Of a stretch of 64,000 nt of DNA, positions 1 to 8,400 are shown piece by piece. The position numbers and the translations under genes were made by a program. The notes beneath the pieces are model-generated. The model had not been told where the DNA came from and did not search any database. It saw only the letters and a program-made list of their open reading frames with translations. Each line of letters begins with the position of its first letter. Position 1 is the stretch's first letter. Where the stretch lies: contig CACYQZ010000005.1 in the NCBI GenBank assembly GCA_902776665.1, positions 1-64,000 of the forward strand. Direction: 5' to 3'. The stretch is from an uncultured Prevotellaceae bacterium. Its GTDB lineage: Bacteria; Bacteroidota; Bacteroidia; Bacteroidales; Bacteroidaceae.

Positions 1-96
1 TTTCAAAAAGGGATGATAGTCCGATGGGGCTTGTGCCGAAATCGTCATTGTTCCGAACAGCACGATTGCCAGTAAAAAGAACTGTTTCTGTTTCAT
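1..96 (-). CDS. Secreted protein, N-terminus only (cut by window edge)
   Basis: Reading leftwards from an ATG at 96, the frame stays open to the window edge and gives 32 residues. They begin MKQKQFFLLAIVLFGTMTIS and continue AQAPSDYHPFLK. The first 22 or so form a classic signal peptide with cleavage after SAQ. The gene has its own promoter at 122-151, so it is probably a separate unit from the gene at 345-884. The rest lies outside the window and no function can be given. Confidence 0.7.
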   Translation of the reverse strand, partial: MKQKQFFLLAIVLFGTMTISAQAPSDYHPFLK

Positions 97-121
97 AATA
101 AATCGTGGTAAAATTACTTTG

Positions 122-151
122 CAAAGATACGAAAAGTTATTGATTTTCAAA
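122..151 (-). promoter_or_regulatory. Bacteroidetes-type promoter of the edge gene
   Basis: On the minus strand TATCTTTG (122-129) is preceded by TTTG (148-151) with 18 nt between them. Predicted transcription start is near 118, giving a leader of about 20 nt before the ATG at 96. Confidence 0.75.
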
Positions 152-189
152 AAAATATTAGGAATTTACGAAATTTCCCCATATTCAAC

Positions 190-344
190 CTCAACGACAG
201 CACCGTTTTTTGCGGCTGGCACTCTCTACGGCAAAGGGAAGCAGCGTTCCGTCTTTTGCATCAGTTGGGTTCTCATATATCGCTCTTTTGAGCGTTCGGT
301 TTGCTTTCACGCATGCGCCTGCGAGGAAACCAATTCGTAATAGT
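190..344 (-). other. Non-coding GC-richer block with a perfect hairpin
   Basis: This stretch follows the stop codon of the 345-884 gene and precedes an AT-rich promoter. It is clearly richer in G and C than its flanks and contains the perfect palindrome CGCTCTTTTGAGCG at 281-294. Short frames cross it on both strands, but none has a plausible start or family. I see no -7 element for it on either strand. It could be a 3' UTR structure, an interspersed repeat or an unrecognised RNA. Confidence 0.35.
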
Positions 345-884
345 TTAATCTGAAATGCTAAAGAAGAAAAAACTTCCCTTTTGCAGAACAATCTCACTTC
401 TGTCTTTCGCCATGAGTGGAATGTCTTCAGTTACATAAACATGAAGTTCCTCGCCGTTCTTTAATGATTTATATTTGTGGGAGAGATTCTTGATGTGCAC
501 ATCCATTCCGCCATCTATACATGACAAAGAGTATTCCTTGTTATTATAGGTTATACTGAGTTTGTCCGCAAATGCATAAGTGGTGTAGTTTATACTGCAA
601 TTACTAAATTGTGCAGAATAAATCTTATAACTACAGTCATATACACTATCAGGTTCAATCTCAACCTTAAAAAACGATGAGTCTGCATTTCCACCAAGTA
701 CCATCGGCGGCTCGTCAATTTGAATAATAGCATAAGATTGCATCTTTAACACAATATTTTTGCAATAATCATTGTATTTAGAAGCAATGAATGCGGGTTC
801 CTTATAATACTCCAAAAACTGTGATTGGGCAGAAAGGAAGCCCACAAACATCATCAATTGTAGCAATATTAATATACGTTTCAT
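345..884 (-). CDS. Secreted protein of unknown function
   Basis: A 179-residue protein with a signal peptide (MKRILILLQLMMFVGFLSAQ, cleavage after SAQ), so probably periplasmic or surface-exposed. There is no lipobox. The mature part is mixed polar sequence with cysteines spread along it (in YDCSYK, FSNCS and LSCIDGG), suggesting disulfides, and a possibly beta-rich fold. I do not recognise a family. It starts 55 bp after the DUF3244-like gene on the same strand and probably shares its promoter at 1266-1298. Confidence 0.75.
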   Translation of the reverse strand: MKRILILLQLMMFVGFLSAQSQFLEYYKEPAFIASKYNDYCKNIVLKMQSYAIIQIDEPPMVLGGNADSSFFKVEIEPDSVYDCSYKIYSAQFSNCSINYTTYAFADKLSITYNNKEYSLSCIDGGMDVHIKNLSHKYKSLKNGEELHVYVTEDIPLMAKDRSEIVLQKGSFFFFSISD

Positions 885-939
885 ATTTAGTCCTTTACTG
901 TGATTGTTTTAAATTTCATCCATTCATTTACATATTCAT

Positions 940-1230
940 CTATATCCATTGTTGAAGAACTTCCGCGTCTTCATCGACAAGTTGAAGCGTACAGCCGTCG
1001 CACGGCTCATCGAAATACAGCGTGTTGCTGTCAAGAAAAACAACGGGAACCTGCACGGAGGGTACACGAGGCGGTGCTTTACGAGGACCTCCTTTCTGTG
1101 AGTCTGGATCAATATATGATACCTGCAAGTCAATTTGCTCAGGTTCTCCATCCGCAAACGCCGACGTGGGTGCGGAAAATGCCATGCAAAGGATGGCAGC
1201 AATTGTTAAAACTTTCTTTTTCATGTTCAT
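940..1230 (-). CDS. DUF3244-like small secreted protein
   Basis: A 96-residue protein with a signal peptide (MKKKVLTIAAILCMAFSAPT, cleavage after AFA). The mature part carries the pattern VPVVFLDSNTLYFDEP followed by CTLQLVDEDAEVL, which resembles the start of the small Ig-like DUF3244 fold common in Bacteroidales. It ends after QQWI, earlier than I expect for the family, so the last strands may be missing. ATG codons at 1230 and 1224 are both usable. It is first in a short operon with the 345-884 gene, lies downstream of a TPR/HTH regulator, and phased TACACTT repeats lie just upstream of its promoter. Function is unknown. Confidence 0.7.
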   Translation of the reverse strand: MNMKKKVLTIAAILCMAFSAPTSAFADGEPEQIDLQVSYIDPDSQKGGPRKAPPRVPSVQVPVVFLDSNTLYFDEPCDGCTLQLVDEDAEVLQQWI

Positions 1231-1265
1231 TTTGTTTTTAAAAGTGAATAAAAAAATTTTCGCTG

Positions 1266-1298
1266 CAAAATTACGATGAAAAAGAAAGTGACTGCAAA
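1266..1298 (-). promoter_or_regulatory. Promoter of the DUF3244-like operon
   Basis: TAATTTTG on the minus strand (1266-1273) with TTTG at 1295-1298, spacing 21 nt. Start of transcription is expected near 1262, giving a 30-40 nt leader. Confidence 0.75.
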
Positions 1299-1318
1299 TT
1301 TTTTCGCCCGAAAAAACT

Positions 1319-1408
1319 TACACTTAACCTACACTTTTTGAAACAAGGGCTTTGTAAACCTTTGAGAATCAACGAAATAAAAAGAAAACCTACACTTAGC
1401 CTACACTT
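1319..1408. promoter_or_regulatory. Four phased TACACTT repeats, possible operator
   Basis: TACACTT occurs at 1319-1325, 1330-1336, 1391-1397 and 1402-1408 on the plus strand. Each pair has an 11-bp period, so both copies face the same side of the helix. The inner pair ends about 20 bp upstream of the -33 element at 1295-1298, a place typical of activator sites. The outer pair overlaps the stop codon of the TPR/HTH regulator. That the regulator binds here is inference. Confidence 0.5.
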
Positions 1409-3041
1409 GCTCGTCAAAATGGTTTTTCAGGTGGTTTTCGAGCGTTTTGGCCGTTTCGTCCTTGAAAAGTTTTTTGTTTACTTGCGACTTGATGCGGGTG
1501 ATGCGGTCGCCATCGACATCCAAAATCCGAGCCATTGCATAGACGGGCATGAACAGTCGCGCAAGCACGCAAACCTTGAATTGGTCGGATGTGAGACTGT
1601 TTTCTTCCATAATGAAGCGATGGTAGCGGGGGAAACTCTTTCTAAACAGCGTGGTGAGCGACTGCCACTCCTGTTCGGTGGGCGGTTGGTGGCGGAAAGA
1701 TTCACTTTTGTACGACATGAAATGTTGGTAAATGTCGCTGTCGTAGAACAGTCGTTGTTTTCCCGTCAGGTTGTCGGAAACCCGCTTCTGGTAGTTTTCG
1801 ATTTGTTTTTTGAGTTGTTCGATTTCCTCGTATTGTTTTTCGGAAATGATGTCGGAATTTGATTTTTGCAACTCCAATTCTTGCTGTTTCTCGGTCAGCA
1901 GGTTCTCCAATTCAGTCCTTTTTTCTGTCAGTCGGTTGATTTTAGATAGTTTTTTGGCCTTTGAACGGAAAAAGTACATCATGCTGAGTGCAAGGATAAT
2001 GACGGCAGCCAGCGATACAAATACAAGCCCGTTTTTCCAGTCTTTGGCTTCCTGCTCCTTTTGTTTGGCCATCTGCTGATGGCGGCTGTAGTCGTACATC
2101 GCCGAAATTTGGTGGACTTTCTCTTGGTTTACGTGCAGAAAATTAGAGTCGTTGGCTGCCGCGAAAAGTTTGGCGTATTTCGCAATGGAGTCGGGAATGT
2201 TTTTCCTCTCATAGACTGAAAGAAGGCCATGATAGGCTGCTTCTTTGTTTCCTGCGACAGTCTTATGGAAATAGAGTAAAGCGGAATCTATTTGCCCGAC
2301 GGTCAAAAGATAACGGCCTTTGTCATAATAACAAAGTTCTTTTCCTTCCAAAATGTTCCCATCGGAATCGAACCAACCCGATTCTTGCTCAAAAATTTGG
2401 ATATAGCGGTTGGCTTCTTCATATTGCTCACGGTCGAGCAAAATGCTGATGGTGCCTAACATCGCCTGGGCTGCCTCTTGCTTGTAGCCGTGTTTCAGAT
2501 AGAGTTCCCGCGCCTGTTTCTCCACAACCATGACGCTGTCTTTTTCACCTTTTATATAATAGGGGCGCGTGCGCAAATGAAAGGCAACAAGGGCCGCCAA
2601 TGTGTCACGGTCTTTCCATGCGATTCTTTCGGCAGTTCGTAATGCTTTCATTTCATTGTCGGGCAGGTATTGGGCTTGGAAAAGGTCTGCCATCTGCCCA
2701 TAAATGGCAGTGAGCGTGCGCAGGTCGCAGTCGTCGCGTGTGGTGTCGGCCTGCTCGGTGGCGCGCTGGTAGGCGTCGAGGGCTTGCGGCGCTTCGCCGA
2801 GGTCGTGGTGGACGCGCCCTTGCAAATAATACGCCATCATCCGCTCATTGTCTGTGCCATGGCTGCGGAAGTAATCAGCCAGTGAATCGACCGTTGGCTG
2901 CCACCGTTCCGTGAAGACAGTATCGGCACGGTTGCACTCGGCCACGAACTGAAGTCGCTGCCGCATCCGCTTTCCTCCACAACTTGCAAGTAGGGCGAGG
3001 AGGAGAAATAGGGCGAAATATGTCTTCCGATGGTGTTTCAC
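1401..3041 (-). CDS. TPR lipoprotein with membrane span, coiled coil and C-terminal HTH-like domain
   Basis: With the GTG start at 3041 the protein has 546 residues and begins with a lipoprotein-like signal, hydrophobic run then LLASCGGK. Helical TPR-like repeats fill the first 320 residues. A membrane span (LVFVSLAAVIILALSMMYFF) is followed by a glutamate- and lysine-rich coiled coil (ENLLTEKQQELELQKS). The C-terminal 110 residues contain LTSDQFKVCVLARLFMPVYA and VDGDRITRIKSQVNKKLF, like the DNA-binding end of Bacteroidetes TPR-HTH membrane regulators. The architecture suggests a sensor outside the cytoplasm coupled to an internal DNA-binding domain. The likely target is the DUF3244 operon just downstream. 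An upstream ATG (3089) extends the frame but spoils the signal peptide and lies upstream of the promoter. Confidence 0.8.
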   Translation of the reverse strand: MKHHRKTYFALFLLLALLASCGGKRMRQRLQFVAECNRADTVFTERWQPTVDSLADYFRSHGTDNERMMAYYLQGRVHHDLGEAPQALDAYQRATEQADTTRDDCDLRTLTAIYGQMADLFQAQYLPDNEMKALRTAERIAWKDRDTLAALVAFHLRTRPYYIKGEKDSVMVVEKQARELYLKHGYKQEAAQAMLGTISILLDREQYEEANRYIQIFEQESGWFDSDGNILEGKELCYYDKGRYLLTVGQIDSALLYFHKTVAGNKEAAYHGLLSVYERKNIPDSIAKYAKLFAAANDSNFLHVNQEKVHQISAMYDYSRHQQMAKQKEQEAKDWKNGLVFVSLAAVIILALSMMYFFRSKAKKLSKINRLTEKRTELENLLTEKQQELELQKSNSDIISEKQYEEIEQLKKQIENYQKRVSDNLTGKQRLFYDSDIYQHFMSYKSESFRHQPPTEQEWQSLTTLFRKSFPRYHRFIMEENSLTSDQFKVCVLARLFMPVYAMARILDVDGDRITRIKSQVNKKLFKDETAKTLENHLKNHFDEQV

Positions 3042-3045
3042 GCTG

Positions 3046-3053
3046 CAAAGATA
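3046..3053 (-). promoter_or_regulatory. -7 element placing transcription at the GTG of the TPR regulator
   Basis: TATCTTTG on the minus strand ends 4 nt before the GTG at 3041. Predicted transcription start is within 1-2 nt of the GTG, so the mRNA would be leaderless or nearly so. Confidence 0.6.
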
Positions 3054-3081
3054 GTAAAAAAAAATAGAAAAATTAAAAATG

Positions 3082-3113
3082 TTTGGCAATATTGAAAGAA
3101 TGTGCTACCTTTG
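3082..3113 (+). promoter_or_regulatory. Promoter of manA
   Basis: TTTG (3082-3085), 20 nt, then TACCTTTG (3106-3113). The predicted leader is about 28 nt to the ATG at 3145. Confidence 0.8.
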
Positions 3114-3144
3114 CAGAAAATTGAATACTGATTGATTCCGAAAA

Positions 3145-4104
3145 ATGCATTACAAATTTACACCGATTTTAAAGAATACGATTTGGGGCGGCACGAAAAT
3201 TGCGCCCTTCAAGAACATTCAGACCTCGCTGCGGAAAATCGGCGAGAGTTGGGAAATTAGTGGTGTGAAAGGCAACGAGACTGTCGTGAGCGAAGGGCCG
3301 GAAGCCGGTCGGAAACTCAACGAACTTGTGGCCGAACAACGCGAAAAACTGGTCGGACGAGCCAATTTTGAACGCTTCGGCGCGGAATTTCCGTTGCTCG
3401 TGAAGTTCATCGACGCCCGCGACGACCTTTCGATTCAGGTGCATCCCGATGACGAGACCGCCCGTCGGCAGGGTCGCGAGCGCGGAAAAACGGAAATGTG
3501 GTATCTGATGTCGTCGGAACCCGAGGCCACGCTGCTCTGCGGTTTGAAACGTGAAATTTCGCCCGAAGAATACAAAAAAATGGTGGAAGAAAAGACCATC
3601 ACCGAGGCCATTGCACGCTATCCCGTCGGCGAGGGCGACTGCTTTTTCCTGCCTGCCGGACGCATCCACGCCATCGGCTCGGGCTGTTTCCTCGCCGAAA
3701 TCCAGCAGACGAGCGATGTCACCTACCGCATCTACGACTTCGACCGCCACGACGACCTCGGTCGTCCGCGTGAACTGCACACCGAAGAGGCCGCCGAAAG
3801 CATCGACTACACCGTGCTGCCCGACTATCAGACACACTACACACCTGTGAAAAACCAGCGCGTGGAACTCGTCAGTTGTCCTTATTTCACAACTGCCGTC
3901 TATGACCTCGACCAGCCGTTCCAACTCGACTATTCCGCTCTCGACTCCTTCGTCATCCTCGTCGGACTGAGCGGTGCGGCCATCGTCACCGAGCCTGACG
4001 GCAGCCATTTCGTGCTTCGTGCAGGTGAAACCGTTCTTCTGCCTGCCACGACCGAAAAACTTCAAGTCGAAGGCACGGTGAAATTTCTCGAAACTTACGT
4101 TTGA
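3145..4104 (+). CDS. manA: Mannose-6-phosphate isomerase, type I cupin
   Basis: A 319-residue cytoplasmic enzyme expected to interconvert mannose 6-phosphate and fructose 6-phosphate, linking mannose use and GDP-mannose supply to glycolysis. Type I motifs are present: the N-terminal FTPILKNTIWGGTKI, the metal-binding stretch SIQVHPDDETA with the histidine, TEMWYL with the glutamate, and GRIHAIGSGCFLAEIQQTSD containing the third histidine and the conserved C-terminal active-site segment. Length fits the short bacterial form. It is monocistronic, with its own promoter, and runs convergent into dacB with 4 bp between stop codons and no visible terminator. Confidence 0.9.
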   Translation: MHYKFTPILKNTIWGGTKIAPFKNIQTSLRKIGESWEISGVKGNETVVSEGPEAGRKLNELVAEQREKLVGRANFERFGAEFPLLVKFIDARDDLSIQVHPDDETARRQGRERGKTEMWYLMSSEPEATLLCGLKREISPEEYKKMVEEKTITEAIARYPVGEGDCFFLPAGRIHAIGSGCFLAEIQQTSDVTYRIYDFDRHDDLGRPRELHTEEAAESIDYTVLPDYQTHYTPVKNQRVELVSCPYFTTAVYDLDQPFQLDYSALDSFVILVGLSGAAIVTEPDGSHFVLRAGETVLLPATTEKLQVEGTVKFLETYV

Positions 4105-4108
4105 TGGG

Positions 4109-5368
4109 CTATTCGCCGCAAAGCAAGGCGCAAACCTTGTCTTGGAACGCCTTGCCGTCTTTCGCTTTCACGATTCCCTGATTGATGATGGCGAAAGCGA
4201 GTTGGTGGCCGTTGGCGGCGGTGGCATAGCCGGCGAGTGAACTGATGCCCGTGAGGGTGCCCGTTTTGGCGCGGACATTGCGATGGGCCGCCGTGTTTTT
4301 CATGCGGTCTTTCAGCGTTCCGTCGATGCCTGCGATGGGGAGCGAGGGCTCAAGATGGCGGCGAATCGACTCGTTGCGCCACGCATGGCGGAGGAAGGCG
4401 GTGAGAAGTTCGGGCGAAAGGTAGTTGTAGAGCGAGAGTCCCGAACCGTCGGCGACAGTGTATTGCGCAGGGTCGAAGCCGAGCCGTTGAATGAGTTGGC
4501 GGACGGCCGTTCGGGCGTTTTTCTGCGTGGCTGGTCGGGCGATGGAGAGGGCGGTGTGGTAGAAAATGGACTCGGCATAGAGGTTGTCGCTCTGCTTCAT
4601 CATACGAGTGAGAATTTCATTGAGTGGAGAGTGGACAGTGGACAGTGGAGAGTTGACAGTTGACAGTTGAGAGTTTTCCATGTTCCATGTTCCATGTTCA
4701 ATGTTCAATGTTCCATGTTCAATGATGACAACGCCGACATCGGTGAGGAGTGTGGTGAGTCGATTGACGAAATTGTCCTTTCGATTGAGGAGCAAGGCCG
4801 ACAGACAGGGATTGTCGTCGTCCCAGCACCAACCTTGTCCCAGCAGCAGCGTGTCTTTCATCGACTTGTCGGCAACGATACGACCGCAAATCGTGTCGAT
4901 GCCAGCGACGCGGATGCGATCGACCAAATAATTCATATCGCCATTGTCGAAACTCGGGTCCATGCAGCCGACGCAAATGAGGTCGCCGACGAGCGTGCGC
5001 CCGACGATTTCGCCCTTGTAGCGCACTTCGGTCGTGAACTGATAGTTGCCGCCGTAGAGGTCGAGCATCGTAATCGCGGTGAGCAGTTTCATCGTCGAGG
5101 CTGGACGCATCCTCTGGCGATGGTTATAAGTATAGAGGACTGAGTCGGCAGTCAAATCCCAGACCATCAGCCCGAGTTGGGTGGTTTCCAACAGACTCGC
5201 CTCCCTGATGAGAGAATCGAGTTTAGTTGAGAGTTGAGAGTTGAGAGTTGACAGTTGACAGTTGACAGTTGACAGTTGAGAATCGTGAATGGTGAATTGT
5301 GAATTGCTTTGCGCCCGCAAAATCGTTGCAGACAGCAGCATTACGATGCTAAAAATATATTTTTTCAT
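4109..5368 (-). CDS. dacB: D-alanyl-D-alanine carboxypeptidase/endopeptidase, PBP4 family (S13), with repeat-encoded insertions
   Basis: A 419-residue periplasmic penicillin-binding protein that trims or cleaves peptidoglycan cross-links. The signal peptide is MKKYIFSIVMLLSATILRAQ. All three active-site motifs are present: STMK (Ser91, Lys94), SDN in KQSDNLYAES, and KTG in RAKTGTLTG. Two stretches are encoded by heptanucleotide repeats: residues about 22-48 (SQFTIHDSQLSTVN and similar) and about 216-249 (IEHGTLNIEHGTWN then NSQLSTVNSPLSTV). They are in frame and look unrelated to the S13 fold. A TTG six bases upstream could also be a start, but the ATG at 5368 fits the signal peptide. It follows sprA with repeat DNA between them. 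Confidence 0.88.
   Translation of the reverse strand: MKKYIFSIVMLLSATILRAQSNSQFTIHDSQLSTVNCQLSTLNSQLSTKLDSLIREASLLETTQLGLMVWDLTADSVLYTYNHRQRMRPASTMKLLTAITMLDLYGGNYQFTTEVRYKGEIVGRTLVGDLICVGCMDPSFDNGDMNYLVDRIRVAGIDTICGRIVADKSMKDTLLLGQGWCWDDDNPCLSALLLNRKDNFVNRLTTLLTDVGVVIIEHGTLNIEHGTWNMENSQLSTVNSPLSTVHSPLNEILTRMMKQSDNLYAESIFYHTALSIARPATQKNARTAVRQLIQRLGFDPAQYTVADGSGLSLYNYLSPELLTAFLRHAWRNESIRRHLEPSLPIAGIDGTLKDRMKNTAAHRNVRAKTGTLTGISSLAGYATAANGHQLAFAIINQGIVKAKDGKAFQDKVCALLCGE
4623..4720. repeat. Two heptanucleotide repeat tracts inside dacB
   Basis: Seven units of AGTKGAS (4623-4671) adjoin six units of MATGTTC (4679-4720), where K is G/T, S is G/C and M is A/C. Three DNA units make 21 bp, hence the seven-residue period in the protein. 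Gain or loss of one unit would shift the frame. Confidence 0.9.
5225..5280. repeat. Eight AGTTGAS heptamers near the 5' end of dacB
   Basis: Eight adjacent copies of AGTTGAG or AGTTGAC on the plus strand, read on the coding strand as the NSQLSTL-like heptapeptide just after the signal peptide. It is the longest uninterrupted tract in a gene in this window. Confidence 0.95.
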
Positions 5369-5424
5369 ATTCAATGTTCAATATTCAATGTTCAATATTC
5401 AATGTTCAATATTCAATGTTCAAT
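5369..5424. repeat. Intergenic heptamer array between sprA and dacB
   Basis: Eight alternating units ATTCAAT/GTTCAAT fill nearly all the space between the sprA stop (5433-5435) and the dacB start (5368). The same family, with C substitutions, is found inside dacB at 4679-4720. Confidence 0.95.
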
Positions 5425-5432
5425 GTCCAACA

Positions 5433-8400
5433 TCACCTCGTCAGCGAAATTTTCATTGACAGTCCGAAATCTTGCGTCGTGGTCGGATAACTGCTCGACG
5501 AGAGCAGCGGCGTGTTCGTCTGGCGGTCGAAATAGAAACTCATCGTGAGCAGTTTCGAGAGCGTGTAGTCAGCAATGAACGAGAGTTTGAACGCCTTGTT
5601 GCCACTGCTGGCTGACGATGTCAGCGAGGCGATGTCGCGTGTGATGTTCGCCTGATTGCGATAACTCACGTCGAGACGCAGGTTCAGGGCGTTGTTTGTG
5701 CTGGTTTTTCCACGTGGCGAGGTCGTTTCTTGGTCTTGGTTCTTCTTGCCCTTCACGGCACGGTGGTTGCGACCGCCGAAAAGCTTGAAATCGTTGATTT
5801 TATAGCCCCATTTCACCACCCAGTCGCCCGACGTGGCCTCGTTGAGTTGCACACTCGTCATCGAGAGGTTCAACACGCGCGTCGAGCGGTATTCCACGCC
5901 CACCGTCATATTGTTTTGCAGCGTCACATCGACACCGAGCAAGGGCGAGAACGACTCGTTGATGCTGACCGTCGAAACATTGTACATCGACGACGGAATG
6001 GGCATTCCCGTTGTGGCATCGGTGACGAATCCGAGCATTCCATCGACTCCGTTCGAGAGCGGATTCGGGTTCATCATCTCCATAAATGTGCTGTAGGAAC
6101 TATAGGCACCGACGGCGTAGATGCTCTTGTACGAATGGTTGATGTTGACACTCTTGAAATGGTCGCGGAACCACGGCAGTTTGCCCAGTCCGCTGTAGCG
6201 CACGGTCCAGTTGGGAAGCAGTCGCGAGAGCGCGGGGAAAATGTCGAGCCCGTCGCCGCCCATACTCGTGTAGGCCGAGAGGAAGGCAGGCACCATCACA
6301 TCGGCACTGTACTTATTGACCGCGCCGTTTTCGGGGTTGAACGACTGTCCGGCGAGCGGTGTGCCTTGGGGATAAATCGTGCCTTGATATTGCGCTTCGA
6401 CGCGGTCGCGATAGCCATCGAGCGAGGCGACAAACTTCTCGAACGTCTTGCTGTGGTAGCCGTTGTTGGCATTGCCCGAACTTTCGAATGCGCTACCGAT
6501 GGAAATCGTCGTCATGGTGAACGTACCGCTTTGCGTGGTCGGATTTCCAACGTACATATACTGAATACTCTTTGCGCGAGTGAGCATACGCGAGGCGTTC
6601 AGGTCAATCTTGAAGTTTCTGAAAGGCTCGAGCGTGGCGCGAATCTGCAAATCCTCGGTGCGGTTGGTCGTGGCAGGCGTGGCAATGCTGTCGTTCATCA
6701 GCAGCCAATCGTTTTCACGCGCTTTTTCAAGGTAGGAATCGCCCGAAAAACCGAAAGCGAAGTCGAGTCCGGGGGCGAGAATACCGCCGGTGCGCGTCTG
6801 TCCGAAGGCTTTTCCGACGGTCGGCATAAAGCCGGGCAACGCCATCGAATACTGGTTGCGATACGACAGACTCACGTTGCGCACCATCATCAGGAAGCGG
6901 GCCACGCTCTGCGTCGTCTTGTACCAGCCCTTGTCGTCGAGAGGTTCTTTCGGCATCAGCGATAGCTTGATTTTTGTCGGCGACGAAGCCGGAATAGCCT
7001 GAATATTTTGTGCAACGAGCGGTTCAAACAGGCTGTCGGGCATTTCGGGATGCAGGTTTCGCAGCGAGTCGCGCACCGCCTTCTTCATAGCGATTTCATC
7101 GGCTTTCATCTGCTTGGCAACCGATTTCGGCATCCAAACCTTGATGTTGTTGTCGTCGATTTTCTTGAATTTCACGGGATAGGCCTTGCCGTTTTCGGTT
7201 TTGGCGGTCAGGCGGAAACGCTTCGTTTTCTTGCCGTGCGCCACCGAGATGGCGGAATCGGGCAACAGCATGAGTTCCTTCTCAAATCCTTTCGAGTTTT
7301 TCGGCAGGGCTTTCTTCTGCTCTTCGGCCTTTTTATCGGCATCGGGGTCGCGACCGGCTGCAATGGCCTCGGCACGCGCCTTTTCTTCCTCTTCCTTCTT
7401 CTTCCGAGCCTCAGCACGGGCTTTTTCGCGGTCTTTCTTCTCCTTGTCGAGTTGCGATTTCGACTTTTCCTTGCTAAAACGGTCGTTGGTCTTTTTCAGG
7501 AAAGGAATTTGGTTGTAGAGCCGATCCAGACTGAACGAACCGTTGAGGTTGAGCGTGCGGTCGTTGGAAATGATGTTGCCGAGCGAAGTGCCGTCTTCGA
7601 GGTCGGTTCCGCGCACCCAACGATACGACGAATTGAACGACACATCGCCGTTCACCCAGTCGAAAATCGGGATGAGGTTGAGCGGCAACTGATAGGTCGC
7701 TTGGAACGACTGATTGTAGTCGAGTGGCGTTCCGAAGTTGCGCAGCGACGTTTTCACCGAGTCTTTCCACACCTCGTAGCGGTCGGGATAGAGGTCTTTG
7801 TTGATGATGGTGTAAGGTTCCTCGATTTCGGCATGGGTGGCGCTCTGGAAGTTCATGTGAAGGTTCTTCGTGAGGTCCCAGCGAATCGAGAAATCGCGGT
7901 TCCACAGGAATTGCTCGCTGAACGTCGGGTCGAGTTTCGAGCCGCCGAGGTCTTCCATATCGCGCTCTTGCAATTCGTAGTAGTTGCGCAGGATTTCGGT
8001 GTTGAACGCGACGCTCTGCGGCAGCCAGTTCAGCCCGAATCGCTTCAGAATCTCGTACCATTTCGACTTCGACTTGATGTTTTTGAACGGTTCGAGCGGC
8101 TTGAACACGGGTGTCCACGAATAATTCATTCCGCCGCGCCAGTTGTGTTCATCTTCGTAGATGGTGGTTTCGCCCGAGGTGTGGCGATAGGAATGGCTGT
8201 AGTGGAACGAGAAGTTCGCGGGGTCGATGGGGGTCGGATGGCGCTTGTTCTGAATGCCCACACGCACGTTCGAGAGCGAGAAATTGCGGTTGGTCGTGCG
8301 CGTCACGGCAATCGACTCGATGCTGTCGCGCTCGTGTTGGTCGGCAGCGGCATCGAGCGCATCGTCGAGGCGCATATCGGTGTCGAGCGGATTGTATTTC

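Noticed and set aside
887-949. Twenty-codon frame (MDIDEYVNEWMKFKTITVKD) between the DUF3244-like gene and the 345-884 gene
   Set aside because: It overlaps the end of the DUF3244-like gene in another frame and has no ribosome site; it could be a frame-shifted tail but the evidence is too thin.
5225-5424. Heptamer arrays considered as iterons or a replication origin
   Set aside because: They are in or next to dacB, far from any rep or dnaA gene, and the same units occur in many other places in the window.
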